Of a stretch of 64,000 nucleotides of DNA, positions 45,975 to 57,411 are shown piece by piece. The DNA is from Glandiceps talaboti (Eukaryota; Hemichordata; Enteropneusta; Spengelidae). The stretch spans positions 12,045,379-12,109,378 of the forward strand of contig NC_135551.1 of NCBI RefSeq assembly GCF_964340395.1, written 5' to 3'. The translations under genes and the position numbers were made by a program. A model generated the notes under the pieces. The model had not been told where the DNA came from. It made no database searches and saw only the letters and a list, made by a program, of their open reading frames with translations. Numbering within the stretch: position 1 is the stretch's first letter; each line of letters starts with the position of its first letter.

Positions 45975-47242
45975 GGGGTAGGACCAACTCGGCCCATTGC
46001 CAACTCGTCCCATCGCCAACTCGGCCCACGTTATTGCCAACTCGGCCCATTCACATGCCAACTCGGCCCATTTACATGCCAACTCGGCCCATTCACATGC
46101 CAACTCGGCCCATTTACATGCCAACTCGGCCCACGCACGTCATGACGAAAATGTTTGTGTCATTTAAAGCCAAGGTCTTGAGTCGATGACGTGATAATAT
46201 CAAATACTAGTAATATTCATATAATACATCCATGCCCCGTCGCGACACGGGCTCACCCGAACATCGCTATGAGAGATCGAAATTTACATGATTTTTCGCT
46301 GGTGGTGCTCCTGAGATATGTGACTGATCACAACTGCTTACGGGTTTGGAGGCGTGGTTCCGGGGTAGTCTAGTTCCATGCCCCCTTTCTGCCGGGGATA
46401 GGCGTGTCGCGCTGTTTACAGGATGTGGTACATGTGTGTCATGAAATCTTTTATGAATTGACTGTAAGATACCATTGACCTTCCGAAATGTACTACACCG
46501 TACTACCTTTTCATCTAATATGCTGAGATGAATTATCTTGTAACTGATCACAATACTGATATTCAACCAAAAAACTACACTGTTATATTGTTATTTGGGA
46601 ACGGAAATAAATGTAATAGTAGTGTTTTCAGTCACGGGATTTTCTTGTCTGTGGTACAGGGAGGTGTCTACATTTCCTGTTTATTTGTGTAATTGAGAGG
46701 ACGATGAGCGACGCTAATTGAGTAGGTGTTAAGTGCCAGTTGTCAAACGCCTTCATAAAACGATATACTAGTACTGTATTTTCAAGTGATGATCAAAAAT
46801 TTGAAATGGGCAGACTTTTCAATTTGGAAGTAAAAGCGCCTTGTACTTCCATGGACAGGCCAAGTTTCACGAAATACTTTAATTTCAACAGTCGTCTTCC
46901 CAACGATTAATAAAAAAAAAGATCAACCCATTTTAGAGTGCATGTCGTGTCGAAGTGGGCGATACGTTAGTAATAAACGCAATCGTTTATTTCAAAGTGT
47001 TTCGGTTTTGAAGTTACAATCACGTCGAGTTGTACATCTTGACTACTTAGTATTTACGAATTGACGAATAGGGGACAAAATATCTATAGTCAAGTTGGCA
47101 GAGAGTGGGCCGAGTTGGCAGAGAGTGGGCCGAGTTGGTGGGCCGAGTTGGCAGACGGTGGGCCGAGTTGGTGGGCCGAGTTGGTAGACGGTGGGCCGAG
47201 TTGGTGGGCCGAGTTGGAAATGGGCCGAGTTGGACGTGCACC
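45975..47242. mobile_element. ACTCGGCCCA-array element, copy 2 (1268 bp)
   Basis: The left end repeats 45476-45705 almost exactly (to about 46226). The right end (47057-47242) repeats 45815-45955. The middle (46227-47056, about 830 bp) is unrelated to the 110-bp middle of copy 1. The flanks CCCCGGCCC at 45966-45974 and 47243-47251 look like its own target duplication. It therefore inserted within about 20 bp of copy 1, or the second pair is a target of preferred sequence. The middle has no coding capacity that I can recognise. Confidence 0.75.
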
Positions 47243-47300
47243 CCCCGGCCCCTGGTTTACAAACAAACCTAGCCAAACACTTGCGTGACGTGGTTCTAAT

Positions 47301-47495
47301 CACAGTGGCGTGTAATGTTTCACTTTCATAGATTGTTGTTTTCCAGGTCTACAGACTAAATATAACAACCTTTTGACTATATATTCCTACCTCTGATACA
47401 TTTGTAGCAGCAAGATTCGTATGATATTTTCCAAAGACAACGGCATTCTAAGCAATAAGAAAACAACAATCTATGAAATATTACACGCCCCTGTG
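47301..47495. mobile_element. 195-bp hAT-type MITE with 8-bp TSD
   Basis: The TIR is CACAGTGGCGTGTAATGTTT on the left and CACAGGGGCGTGTAATATTT on the right, continuing through CATAGATTGTTGTTTTC. GTTCTAAT flanks at 47293-47300 and 47496-47503. The 8-bp duplication and CA(C)AG...GGCG termini fit hAT. Non-coding. Confidence 0.85.
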
Positions 47496-47749
47496 GTTCT
47501 AATGGGCTGTACAATTTTGTAATGTGAAGTCAGAGGTCATCAGCTGGCCGTGTGCTCAGAATGGTCGCGACATGTGTGGATGCCTGGCCCAGCTGGCGTA
47601 TTTCTCCACATTTCGGGATGTATGTGCAGTTATTAACGAAAGTATGATACATTATCCTTTCTACAACTTGTTACGGTATGTCTGCGTAAGTTACTTGAGA
47701 TAGCATGTGCATTTTGTGTCATTTCACTGCCGATGAATACCATATCATA

Positions 47750-47940
47750 CACAGGCACTCGAATCAATGTGTTTATTTTCTTTTTAAATGTATAGTGAAT
47801 AAGAGCCTTCTCTTATTCATATACATTTTTCCTCCCCAAATCATACACATTGATTCGACGAGTACCTGTGAATAAGAGCCTTCTCTTATTCATATACATT
47901 TTCCCTCACCAAATCATACAGATTGATTCGAGTGCCTGTG
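47750..47940. mobile_element. MITE with CACAGGCACTCGAATCAAT termini
   Basis: The left end CACAGGCACTCGAATCAATG (47750) is complementary to the right end ATTGATTCGAGTGCCTGTG (to 47940). A duplicated internal phrase AATAAGAGCCTTCTCTTATT appears at about 47810 and 47872. TATCATA is at 47743-47749 and 47942-47948 (one extra G at 47941), probably the target duplication. Sister of 26501-26639. Confidence 0.7.
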
Positions 47941-48204
47941 GTATCATATGTTCATGTTTATTTGTCATTACCTGAAAATGTACCAAAAAGTGAATGTTTG
48001 CAAACCAAAATGCGGTTATTTTCATGTATTTCCTGCCGTCCAATATTATTACTGGGAGAGGATTTATAATCTATACGATACCAGGTAAGTTGATGGTAAG
48101 GTGTTTGGATTAAGAATTGTTCATGACATGATGATCCCATCAGTGGTATAACCAGATTTAAACTGAATGCCTTCCGTAAGGATTTATGCAAGAAATTTAG
48201 CTGG

Positions 48205-49130
48205 TATTAGGACAGCGTTCTATGACATACATGTGCATATTCATTGTTGTCGTGATACGATCCAATATGGCTGCCTGGCAGCCATTTTGTTTGTGAATTT
48301 TCCATGTCCAAAGCCATAACTCAGACATGCTTAAACAGATCTCATTCAAAGTTGGTATTAGGACAGTGTTCTATGACATACATGTGCATATCCATTTTCG
48401 TCGTGATACGATCCAATATGGCTGCCTGGCAGCCATTTTGTTTGTGAATTTTCCATGTCCAAAGCCATAACTCAGACATGCTTAAACAGATCTCATTCAA
48501 AGTTGGTATTAGGACAGTGTTCTATGACATACATGTGCATATCCATTTTCGTCGTGATACGATCCAATATGGCTGCGTGGCAGCCATTTTGTTTGTGAAT
48601 TTTCCATGTCCAAAGCCATAACTCAGACATGCTTAAACAGATCTCATTCAAAGTTGGTATTAGGACAGTGTTCTATGACATACATGTGCATTTCCATTTT
48701 CGTCGTGATACGATCCAATATGGCTGCCTGGCAGCCATTTTGTTTGTGAATTTTCCATGTCCAAAGCCATTACTAAGACATGCTTGAACAGACCTCATTC
48801 AAAGTTGGTATTAGGACAGTGTTCTATGACATACATGTGCATTTCCATTTTCGCCGTGATACGATCCAATATGGCTGCCTGGCAGCCATTTTGTTTGTGA
48901 ATTTTCCATGTCCAAAGCCATAACTCTGACTCCATTTTCATCGTGATATGATCCCCCATACCCAACCAATCCTTTATTGTTGGAGGCATATTCCATGTCC
49001 AACAAGCACACACAACATATCTAAGTCTGTTTGTTTTAGGTTCACAAATGTTGTTGCGTGATCAGAGTAGTGATAATTCCTTAAAACCCAATTATAGCGG
49101 GGAATATGTCATTCTCAATGACTTGTTAAA
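48205..49130 (-). repeat. Dispersed repeat with 151-bp tandem monomers (copy 2)
   Basis: Five monomers, the phrase GACAGYGTTCTATGACATAC recurring at 48211, 48362, 48513, 48664 and 48815, i.e. an exact 151-bp period. A flank with CATGTCCAACAAGCA and GTGATCAGAGTAGTGAT follows, and a decayed CCCAATTATAGCGGGG. It is inverted relative to 8390-9400. The period is exact and the monomers nearly identical, suggesting recent expansion. Confidence 0.85.
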
Positions 49131-49757
49131 ATAATGTTTTCAGCACTTTCATAAGCTATCAACATAAAAATTAACATTTATTTCAACACTGATGTAAAAT
49201 CTTTCTAAGTATTTCCTTTTCCACGATATCAATATATTTTCTTTCCTTCCTGATCCACACCAACTATTTTTCTCCCAGTATGATTTGTTTATATTTTCCT
49301 AGTAGTATTTTCAAATAAAATGACTGTTGTAAAATTTGCAGTTGATTTAAACACCCAAAACCTGAAAAATCATGCTGTAATTTACTATTGATGAACAATA
49401 TTCAATGAGTCACTGGTCATTCCAGGTATGTTTTCTTCATAGAGTAAACAAAGTATGTCAAGGACAGCTGGTCCAGATTGTTTTGAAAAGTGGTCAGTCA
49501 AGAAAGACGTCTTCTCAATATTGCTACAATGTTATAATTTTCCAGACTTGTTGGCACCATGGTTATACAATGTATTCAAAGTCCTATCAGACATGTGCAG
49601 TGTCTGATAAGTACAGCATGAACACATGCAAAAACATATCCCTGATCAATAATCATAAGAAATTCTCCTTGCCCCTTAGGACAAGTACTTTTCAAAACAA
49701 CTTGCCCAAGCCTTGAAATCACTTGCCCGGGGCAAGTAAAAGGCCATTATTTCGACC
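49131..49757. other. Non-coding interval ending in a hAT-like terminus
   Basis: No gene is supported. 49690-49757 has CTTGCCC words in alternation and ends ATTTCGACCCCTG, which resembles a hAT right terminus (complement CAGGGGTCGAAAT). No matching left end was seen in the window. Confidence 0.4.
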
Positions 49758-49759
49758 CC

Positions 49760-51388
49760 TGTACCGGTATATCACATCAAAACTTATTGTGTATGTGTGT
49801 AGTCTATAACCACTTACTTATACCGGTATATCACATCAAAACTTATTGTGTATGTGTGTAGTCTATAACCACTTACTTATACCGGTATATCACATCAAAA
49901 CTTATTATGTATGTGTGTAGTCTATAACAACTTACTTATACCGGTATATCACATCAAAACTTATTGTGTATGTGTGTAGTCTATAACAACTTACTTATAC
50001 CGGTATATCACATCAAAATTTATTGTGTATGTGTGTAGTCTATAACAACTTACTTATACCGGTATATCACATCAAAACTTATTGTGTATGTGTGTAGTCT
50101 ATAACAACTTACTTATACTGGTATATCACATCGAAACTTATTGTGTATGTGTGTAGTCTATAACAACTTACTTATACCGGTATATCACATCAAAACTTAT
50201 TATGTATGTGTGTAGTCTATAACAACTTACTTATACCGGTATATCACATCAAAACTTATTGTGTATGTGTGTAGTCTATAACAACTTACTTATACCGGTA
50301 TATCACATCAAAACTTATTGTGTATGTGTGTAGTCTATAACAACTTACTTATACCGGTATATCACATCAAAACTTATTGTGTATTTGTGTAGTCTATAAC
50401 AACTTACTTATACCGGTATATCACATCAAAACTTATGTGTGTAGTCTATAACAACTTACTTATACTGGTATATCACATCAAAACTTATTGTGTATGTGTG
50501 TAGTCTATAACAACTTACTTATACCGGTATATCACATCAAAACTTATTGTGTATGTGTGTAGTCTATAACAACTTACTTATACCGGTATATCACATCAAA
50601 ACTTATTATGTATGTGTGTAGTCTATAACAACTTACTTATACCGGTATATCACATCAAAACTTATTATGTATGTGTGTAGTCTATAGCAACTTACTTATA
50701 CCGGTATTTCACATCAAAATTTATTGTGTATGTGTGTAGTCTATAACAACTTACTTATACCGGTATATCACATCAAAACTTATTGTGTATGTGTGTAGTC
50801 TATAACAACTTACTTATAGTATATCACATCAAAACTTATTATGTATGTGTGTAGTCTATAACAACTTACTTATACCGGTATATCACATCAAAACTTATGT
50901 GTGTAGTCTATAACAACTTACTTATACTGGTATATCACATCAAAACTTATTGTGTATGTGTGTAGTCTATAACAACTTACTTATACCGGTATATCACATC
51001 AAAACTTATTGTGTATGTGTGTAGTCTATAACAACTTACTTATACCGGTATATCACATCAAAACTTATTGTGTATGTGTGTAGTCTATAACAACTTACTT
51101 ATACCGGTATATCACATCAAAACTTATTATGTATGTGTGTAGTCTATAACAACTTACTTATACCGGTATATCACATCAAAACTTATTGTGTATGTGTGTA
51201 GTCTATAACAAGTTAATACTTATACCGGTATATCACATCAAAACTTATTGTGTATGTGTGTAGTCTATAACAACTTACTTATACCGGTATATCACATCAA
51301 AACTTATTGTGTATGTGTGTAGTCTATAACAACTTACTTATACCGGTATATCACATCAAAATTTATTGTGTATGTGTGTAGTATAAGG
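49760..51388. repeat. 59-bp satellite array, about 27 copies
   Basis: The monomer starts ACCGGTATATCACATCAAAA, continues CTTATTGTGTATGTGTGTAG, and ends TCTATAACAACTTACTTAT. Most units are 59 bp. A few lack GTATGTGTGTA-type segments. The last unit ends GTATGTGTGTAG directly before TATAAGGAGAGGATGTC. Confidence 0.9.
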
Positions 51389-52087
51389 AGAGGATGTCAA
51401 AGGTGCAGGTGTTTTGATGGCATGAAGTAAATAACTAAAATCAGTTTGCAAGATCTTAGATCCATGGTGAAATTTCAACAGTCACTCACTGTGATCTTTA
51501 TACAGTTAGATGTGAATGATAAAGTCATACGGTACTACCGTAGTAGCTGGATGGTCTCAGAATGAATCGCACTTACTGTTTATCAGCCCATTGAAAGTCT
51601 CAAATAAGGTCTCAGATTCACTCTCATTCACTGTTTATAACCCCCTTTGAGAGTCTCAACAGCAGTCGCAATGACAGTCGCACTTAGTGTTTACTTCAAT
51701 TTGAGACTCTCAGTTGTAGTCGCATTTACCCAGTTGAGGGGGTTGTACATACCTGCTTTAATGAGAGGGTCAGCCAAGATGTGACAAATTGACAAATTAT
51801 CAAATTTAAGTTTTAACCCCCATGTGCCATGACCACCCTTTAACCTTCTTATCAGGTTTTGTGACAAATATGACTAAATGAAGGTTAGTGAAGGAAATGT
51901 GTAAATTTGTGTTTTTACAATTAGATATTAGTTTCCCTTGCTGAAAGGGGTATCCAATATAACTCGGGTAAAATGATGAGGACCACAAATAGCCTGATAA
52001 TAGAGGAAAGAGGTTCAACCACACAGCCAATGCTAACCCTAATAGTATTTAATATTATTCTATGTTATCATTGTTTTCTCTTTGAAG
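51389..52087. other. Probable intron of a host gene, with tandem-like AT-rich text
   Basis: 51540-51740 has three diverged copies of a phrase with GTCTCA...TCGCA(C)TTA..GTTTA. The segment 51389-51415 (TAT AAG GAG AGG ATG TCA) could be a short exon since a TGTGTGTAG precedes it and the frame joins in phase 0 to the next exon, but this is weak. Nothing else is supported. Confidence 0.3.
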
Positions 52088-52170
52088 TATTATGAAGACA
52101 ACCAGCATAGTCAAGTTCAGACATTTGAACTATCATTGGAAGCTTCTATGGTCAGGAATCTGTATACTAA
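52088..52170 (+). CDS. Host-gene exon A (83 nt), unknown protein
   Basis: An acceptor with a T-rich tract ending TTTGAAG precedes TAT TAT GAA GAC. The exon encodes YYEDNQHSQVQTFELSLEAS then MVRNLYT, ending AA before the donor GTAAGT. Joined to the next exon (53360) this codon becomes AAT, so the phases agree. The last 20 bases of the exon plus the donor are the founder of the 41-bp minisatellite that follows. I do not recognise the protein. The exon is part of a gene extending beyond this region on both sides. Confidence 0.6.
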
Positions 52171-52925
52171 GTAAGTCTTACATTGTTTGTGGTCAGGAAT
52201 CTGTATACTACTAGCGAGTCTCACATTGTTTGTGGTCAGGAATCTGTATACTAAGTAAGTCTTACATGGTTTGTGGTCAGGAATCTGTATACTACTAGCG
52301 AGTCTCACATTGTTTGTGGTCAGGAATCTGTATACTAAGTAAGTCTTACAAGGTTTGTGGTCAGGAATCTGTATACTAAGTAAGTCTTACATGGTTTGTG
52401 GTCAGGAATCTGTATACTACTAGCGAGTCTCACATTGTTTGTGGTCAGGAATCTGTATACTAAGTAAGTCTTACATGGTTTGTGGTCAGGAATCTGTATA
52501 CTACTAGTGAGTCTCACATTGTTTGTGGTCAGGAATCTGTATTCTAAGCAAGTCTTACATGGTTTGTGGTTAGGAATCTATACCAAGTAAGGTTTGTGGT
52601 CAGGAATCTGTATACTATTACTAAGTAAGTCTTACAAGGTTTGTGGTCAGGAATCTGTATACTAAGTAAGTCTTACATGGTTTGTGGTCAGGAATCTATA
52701 CCAAGTAAGGTTTGTGGTCAGGAATCTGTATACTATTACTAAGTAAGTCTTACAAGGTTTGTGGTCAGGAATCTGTATACTAAGTAAGTCTTACATGGTT
52801 TGTGGTCAGGAATCTGTATACTAAGTAAGTCTTACATGGTTTGTGGTCAGGAATCTGTATACTAAGTAAGTCTTACACGGTTTGTGGTCAGGAATCTGTA
52901 TACTAAGTAAGTCTTACAAGGTGTG
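52151..52925. repeat. 41-bp minisatellite seeded by a splice donor
   Basis: About 19 units of GGTCAGGAATCTGTATACTA plus AGTAAGTCTTACATGGTTTGT, with a CTACTAGCGAGTCTCACATT variant alternating with it. Most units keep the sequence CTAAGTAAGT, which is the exon A donor. The first unit is the real exon end, so the array grew from the exon-intron boundary into the intron. Confidence 0.85.
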
Positions 52926-53359
52926 TGGTTTCAGAAACAGCTACACGTGCGAGTATCGAACGAAGTAAAAACAAGATTTTAAATTTTGAAATAGTGAAGA
53001 GATCGTATGAAATTATGTCAGTGGATTCTCCAGCATGATTGCCTGCAGATGCGATCTTACGGCCAACCATAACATGTAATGTGAAGATTTTATAGAACGT
53101 TGTAGCATAGCTCACACCGTAGAAGGAGCTCCAATAGTCAAGTAGAAATTTATATAGTAAGTGCATGCCCCAGACTTTTACCAGACATAGACATACGTTT
53201 CCCCTTTTTATCAGCATACTCAGAAGCTATTATGTCTGCCCGTGAATGGAAAATGTTGATGTTGATGGTGATGCCTCTATTTGCGTAGAGAAAGAACAGG
53301 TAATTTCATACCTTTTAACCTTCAAAGTCAGTATCATTATTATTTGTTTTGTCCTGTAG
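52926..53359 (+). other. Remainder of the intron between exon A and exon B
   Basis: It ends in a T-rich stretch and TGTCCTGTAG at 53350-53359, a good acceptor. The minus-strand frame 52903-53217 has no recognisable domain. Confidence 0.45.
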
Positions 53360-53472
53360 TATACAACCTAATGTATGGAGACTGGAAATGAGAAGTCCAT
53401 CGGATAATATCAGTATTTGTCAGCTCAGTGCCAGACCAGTCTTCAATCATGTCACATTTACAGAATCACAGG
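53360..53472 (+). CDS. Host-gene exon B (113 nt), unknown protein
   Basis: The acceptor CCTGTAG (53353-53359) precedes T|ATA CAA CCT AAT. The frame set by exon A reads IQPNVWRLEMRSPSDNISIC then QLSARPVFNHVTFTESQ and leaves one G before the donor GTAGGT. Neither of the other two frames gives a plausible joined product. No domain is recognised. The last 13 bases, ACAGAATCACAGG, start the 35-bp minisatellite. Confidence 0.6.
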
Positions 53473-54595
53473 GTAGGTACTCAGTCTCTTACAGTATCAC
53501 AGGGTAGCTAGGTAGTCAGTATCTTACAGAATCACAGGGTAGCTAGGTAGTCGGTCTCTTACGGAATCACAGGGTGGCTAGGTAGTCAGTCTCTTACGGA
53601 ATCACTGGGTAGCTAGGTAGTCAGTCTCTTACAGAATCACAGGATAGCTAGGTAGTCAGTCTCTTACGGAATCACAGGGTGGCTAGGTAGTCAGTCTCTT
53701 ACAGAATCACAGGATAGCTAGGTAGTCAGTCTCTTACAGAATCACAGGGTGGCTAGGTAGTCAGTCTCTTACAGAATCACAGGGTGGCTAGGTAGTCAGT
53801 CTCTTACAGAATCACAGGGTAGCTAGGTAGTCAGTCTCTTACAGAATCACAAGGTAGCTAGGTAGTCAGTCTCTTACAGAATCACAAGGTAGCTAGGTAG
53901 TCAGTCTCTTACAGAATCACAGGGTAGCTAGGTAGTCAGTCTCTTACAGAATCACAGGGTAGCTAGGTAGTCAGTCTCTTACAGAATCACAGGGTGGCTA
54001 GGTAGTCAGTCTCTTACAGAATCACAGGGTGGCTAGGTAGTCAGTCTCTTACAGAATCACAAGGTAGCTAGGTAGTCAGTCTCTTACAGAATCACAAGGT
54101 AGCTAGGTAGTCAGTCTCTTACAGAATCACAGGGTAGCTAGGTAGTCAGTCTCTTACAGAATCACAGGGTAGCTAGGTAGTCAGTCTCTTACAGAATCAC
54201 AGGGTGGCTAGGTAGTCAGTCTCTTACAGAATCACAGGGTAGCTAGGTAGTCAGTCTCTCATGGAATCACAGGGTAGCTAGGTAGTCAGTCTCTTACAGA
54301 ATCACAGGGTAGCTAGGTAGTCAGTCTCTTACAGAATCACAGGGTGGCTAGGTAGTCAGTCTCTTACAGAATCACAGGGTAGCTAGGTAGTCAGTCTCTT
54401 ACAGAATCACAGGGTAGCTAGGTAGTCAGTCTCTCATGGAATCACAGGTGGCTAGGTAGTCAGTCTCTTACAGAAGCACAGGGTAGCTAGGTAGTCAGTC
54501 TCTTACAGAATCTCAGGGTAGCTAGGTAGTCAGTCTCTTACAGAATCACAGGGTAGCTAGGTAGTCAGTCTCTTACAGAATCACAGGGTAGCTAC
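53461..54595. repeat. 35-bp minisatellite seeded by a splice donor
   Basis: About 32 units of ACAGAATCACAGGGTAGCTA plus GGTAGTCAGTCTCTT. Each contains the exon B end and a GGGTAG donor-like sequence, and the junction between units (GTCTCTTACAG) also looks like an acceptor. The array begins inside exon B. Confidence 0.9.
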
Positions 54596-55000
54596 AGGGC
54601 AGATTGTTCTGAAATTTGATAGGAACATTCTTAGGGGTGTTTAGATTAAGAATTGTTCATGCCATGATGATCCCATCAGTGATATGCAAATTAGGACTAA
54701 AAAAGTGTCTTTTTGGTCAAAAATCTATAATTCCAAAACTACTGAGCCAGATTTGTCTGCAATTTGGTGGAAACATTCTTTGGGGTGTTTAGATTGAGAA
54801 TTGTTCATAACATGATGATCCCATAAGTGATATGCAAATTAGGTAACAAAATATGTGTTTTTGGTAAAAAAAATCTATAATTCCAAAACTACTCAGCAGA
54901 TTCGGCTGAAACTTAATGTTGATGCCCATGGAGATGTGTACGTGAAAATGTGATTCACAATGTGATGATCCCATCATTGGCAGGGTTTTACATGACACAA
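54596..55000. repeat. Diverged about 150-bp tandem repeat (CATGATGATCCCAT family)
   Basis: Three diverged units with TGAAATTTGATAGGAACATT, AGAATTGTTCATGACATGATG-type text and GATATGCAAATTAGG. The same family is at 56890-57412 and 62840-63130. Confidence 0.65.
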
Positions 55001-56590
55001 TATATTGCGTCTTTTACGCATTATTATGACCTTGTGATTCTCATAAAAATCAGGACTGTGTCCTATCAGACGCAAGAATTTCGGCACAAGATTTAATATT
55101 CCTCTCCATTTGAAGTGATTACATTAGATTCTGATTACAAAATGTTTGCGCACCAATTGCAAGAGAATTGCCTACCCAATGATCAAATATTAGCAATTGA
55201 TCGAATATCTATGCCTTTTCCATTCCTCTGACGGTAGTATTCCCTGCTCAAATCACAAAAAGCGTTGAAATCGGACCTTTTCAAGTTCAAACTGCAACAT
55301 TCAAATTCAACATTCACCGCCATATTTGATATCGTTGAGTGAGATGAATAATTACCCAGAGACACTTGCGCCGACGTACATAAGGAGAAGTGATTAAATT
55401 TACGGTAGAACTTGATTTCAAGAGTTTTGGTAACCCGCAATGGAAGTTTTGCAGTCAAGATGAGGTAAACAGACAAATAATTCATTTATTGCTAATATTT
55501 TACCTCCGGGCGATTTTAATCCTTAGTTACCAGAATTTTTAGTAAGCCTGTGTTTCACAGCTGACTCTTTGCAGGACGGCGAAATAATAGGGACAATTGT
55601 CAGATTCGAGTCCCGGATTACTCCATATGCAAGCAGGACTAGCGTCATTGTAATTGCATCTTTTACGTATGTATTTTGTCTTCTGGGTGTTACTGCTTAT
55701 CTCACCGGTAACAACCGGAAGCCGAAAGACACATGTATAAGACGCAATTATGAGGAAGTAAAGGTAAATAAAAGAAACGTAGCCTATCTACACATTGGGT
55801 AACAAACGGGAGGAAATCTCAAGAAATGAGTGACAATGTAATATCATAGTCATACCCAACTCAACTGTGAACTGTTAACATGTTTATGTTATGATATAAT
55901 GGCTAAAAAAGTTCTCCCTTGTGATCATGTATAAATACCGATTCCATGCATGTTCAAACATTGAATGGTTTATTGACTATTACAAACAGCCCTAGATTGT
56001 CAGGGAGTTCAAAGAATGCATTGAACAGGTACTTTCAAAATCTCTAGACGAATGATAAAAATGTAAATGCACGGTATATAACAAAGTTCCTATCTCATCA
56101 TGGGTGAATAAAGACTGGGATTAAACTTAATTATTTGTATTTTCATTTGCCTTCTCAATTTCATTCAAATCAATTTAATTCTGTTCTGGCTTATTTCAAT
56201 CTCTCCATTGTACTATTTCCCCATCTTACAGACATTAATTGCTTGGTTTTGTGATTGACCCCCAGATTTCCAGCTGTGACCCCAAAATTTTCAGACCTTG
56301 GGTCACAAAGACCCCCCCCCCCTCCCCATAACCAAAAAATGAAAACCCTGCATCATCAGATATGCAAATTAGATCTAAAATCTCAATCTTGATCAAAACA
56401 TATCTTGAAAACTACATGGTGAATGGGGCTAAAACTTGGTGGGGATGTTTTTGGGGTTTTTATTTTTGCTGTTGTTGTTCAAAGCATTTTGACACAACTG
56501 GCCTTAGAAACCATGACCATGCCCTGAGCAACAGTGAAATGATGATCATATTACAAACTAAGATAACAACAGGGATAGGTAGGTAAATGA
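55001..56590. other. Mostly non-coding interval with a MITE fragment
   Basis: 55590-55642 is the right half of the TAGTCCTGCTT MITE (GGACAATTGTCAGATTCGAG ... GCAAGCAGGACTA). The minus frame 55183-55485 (100 codons) has no recognisable domain. No exon continuing the host gene could be supported here. Confidence 0.4.
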
Positions 56591-57411
56591 ATAAAGATTC
56601 AAAAAATGTATGTAATTATGCCTAGCAACAGGACCACACTCATAGTTGCAGCCAAATACAGTTGTGCTACAACACCATTGGTGCTATTTTTAGCACAACT
56701 GAACTGATAAGGTTCAGTAGTGCTATAGGCATGGAAAAGTGTGTGTGTGTGTGTGTGTGTGAATAACTTAAAGTCAAAAACTGCTCGACAGATTGCCATG
56801 ATATTTGGTTGGTGTATTACCTTGGGTGTCTTGTTAAGAAATTGTTCAAATCAAAATGATCTTACAACCGATGTGTGATTTAGGTAAAAAAAAAATGATA
56901 TTTTGGTAAAAAAATAAAAACTTAAACTCAGGATACCCAGTCTGAAATTTGATGGGAACAGTCTTGAGAGAGTTTAGATTAAGAATTGTTCATGACATGA
57001 TGATTCCATCAGTGATTATGTTGAAAAATGTATCTTTTTACTAAAATATCTTTAACTACTAAGCAGAGTGGGCTGAAATTTGGTAGGAACATTCTTAGGA
57101 GTATGATGAAACCATCAGTGATATGCAAATTAGGTATAAAAATGGGCCCCTTCAGTCAAAAATCTATAATTCCAAAATTATTGAGCAGATTGGGTTGAAA
57201 TTTGATGGGAACATTCTCAGTGGAGCTTAGATTAAAAATTGTTCAAAACATGATGATCCCATCAGTGATAAGCAAATTATGTCTAAAAATGTGTCATTTC
57301 AAAACTACTGAATAGATTAGGCAGGAATTTAATGGGGATGCATCTAGGGATGTGTACATGAAGCTGCAATCACACCTTGCTGGTCAAATTAGTGATATGC
57401 AAATTAAGTCT
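56590..57411. repeat. Dispersed repeat: GCACAACTGA palindrome, (GT)n, tandem units
   Basis: It contains TTTAGCACAACTGAACTGAT followed by the near-complement GGTTCAGTAGTGCTATAGGC, then a GT run (56739-56760), then units of the CATGATGATCCCAT family to 57411. The same order of three parts recurs at 62500-63180. Confidence 0.6.

Noticed and set aside
45697-46145. Long overlapping open frames on both strands (over 110 codons)
   Set aside because: They are translations of the ACTCGGCCCA array; the repeat length keeps several frames open and the peptides are pure repeats.
47336-47365. Acceptor-like TTGTTTTCCAG as an exon start
   Set aside because: It is inside the 195-bp hAT MITE and its complement occurs in the other arm.
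48205-49013. Frames across the 151-bp monomers, here and at 8685-9426 and 58463-59084
   Set aside because: Frames recur once per monomer and are not conserved between copies; no domain or splice context.
49760-54595. Regularly spaced repeats as possible CRISPR arrays
   Set aside because: The units are head-to-tail with no variable spacers, and the context is eukaryotic.
55183-55485. 100-codon minus-strand frame as a gene
   Set aside because: No recognisable domain, no splice or promoter context, and similar-length frames arise by chance in this sequence.
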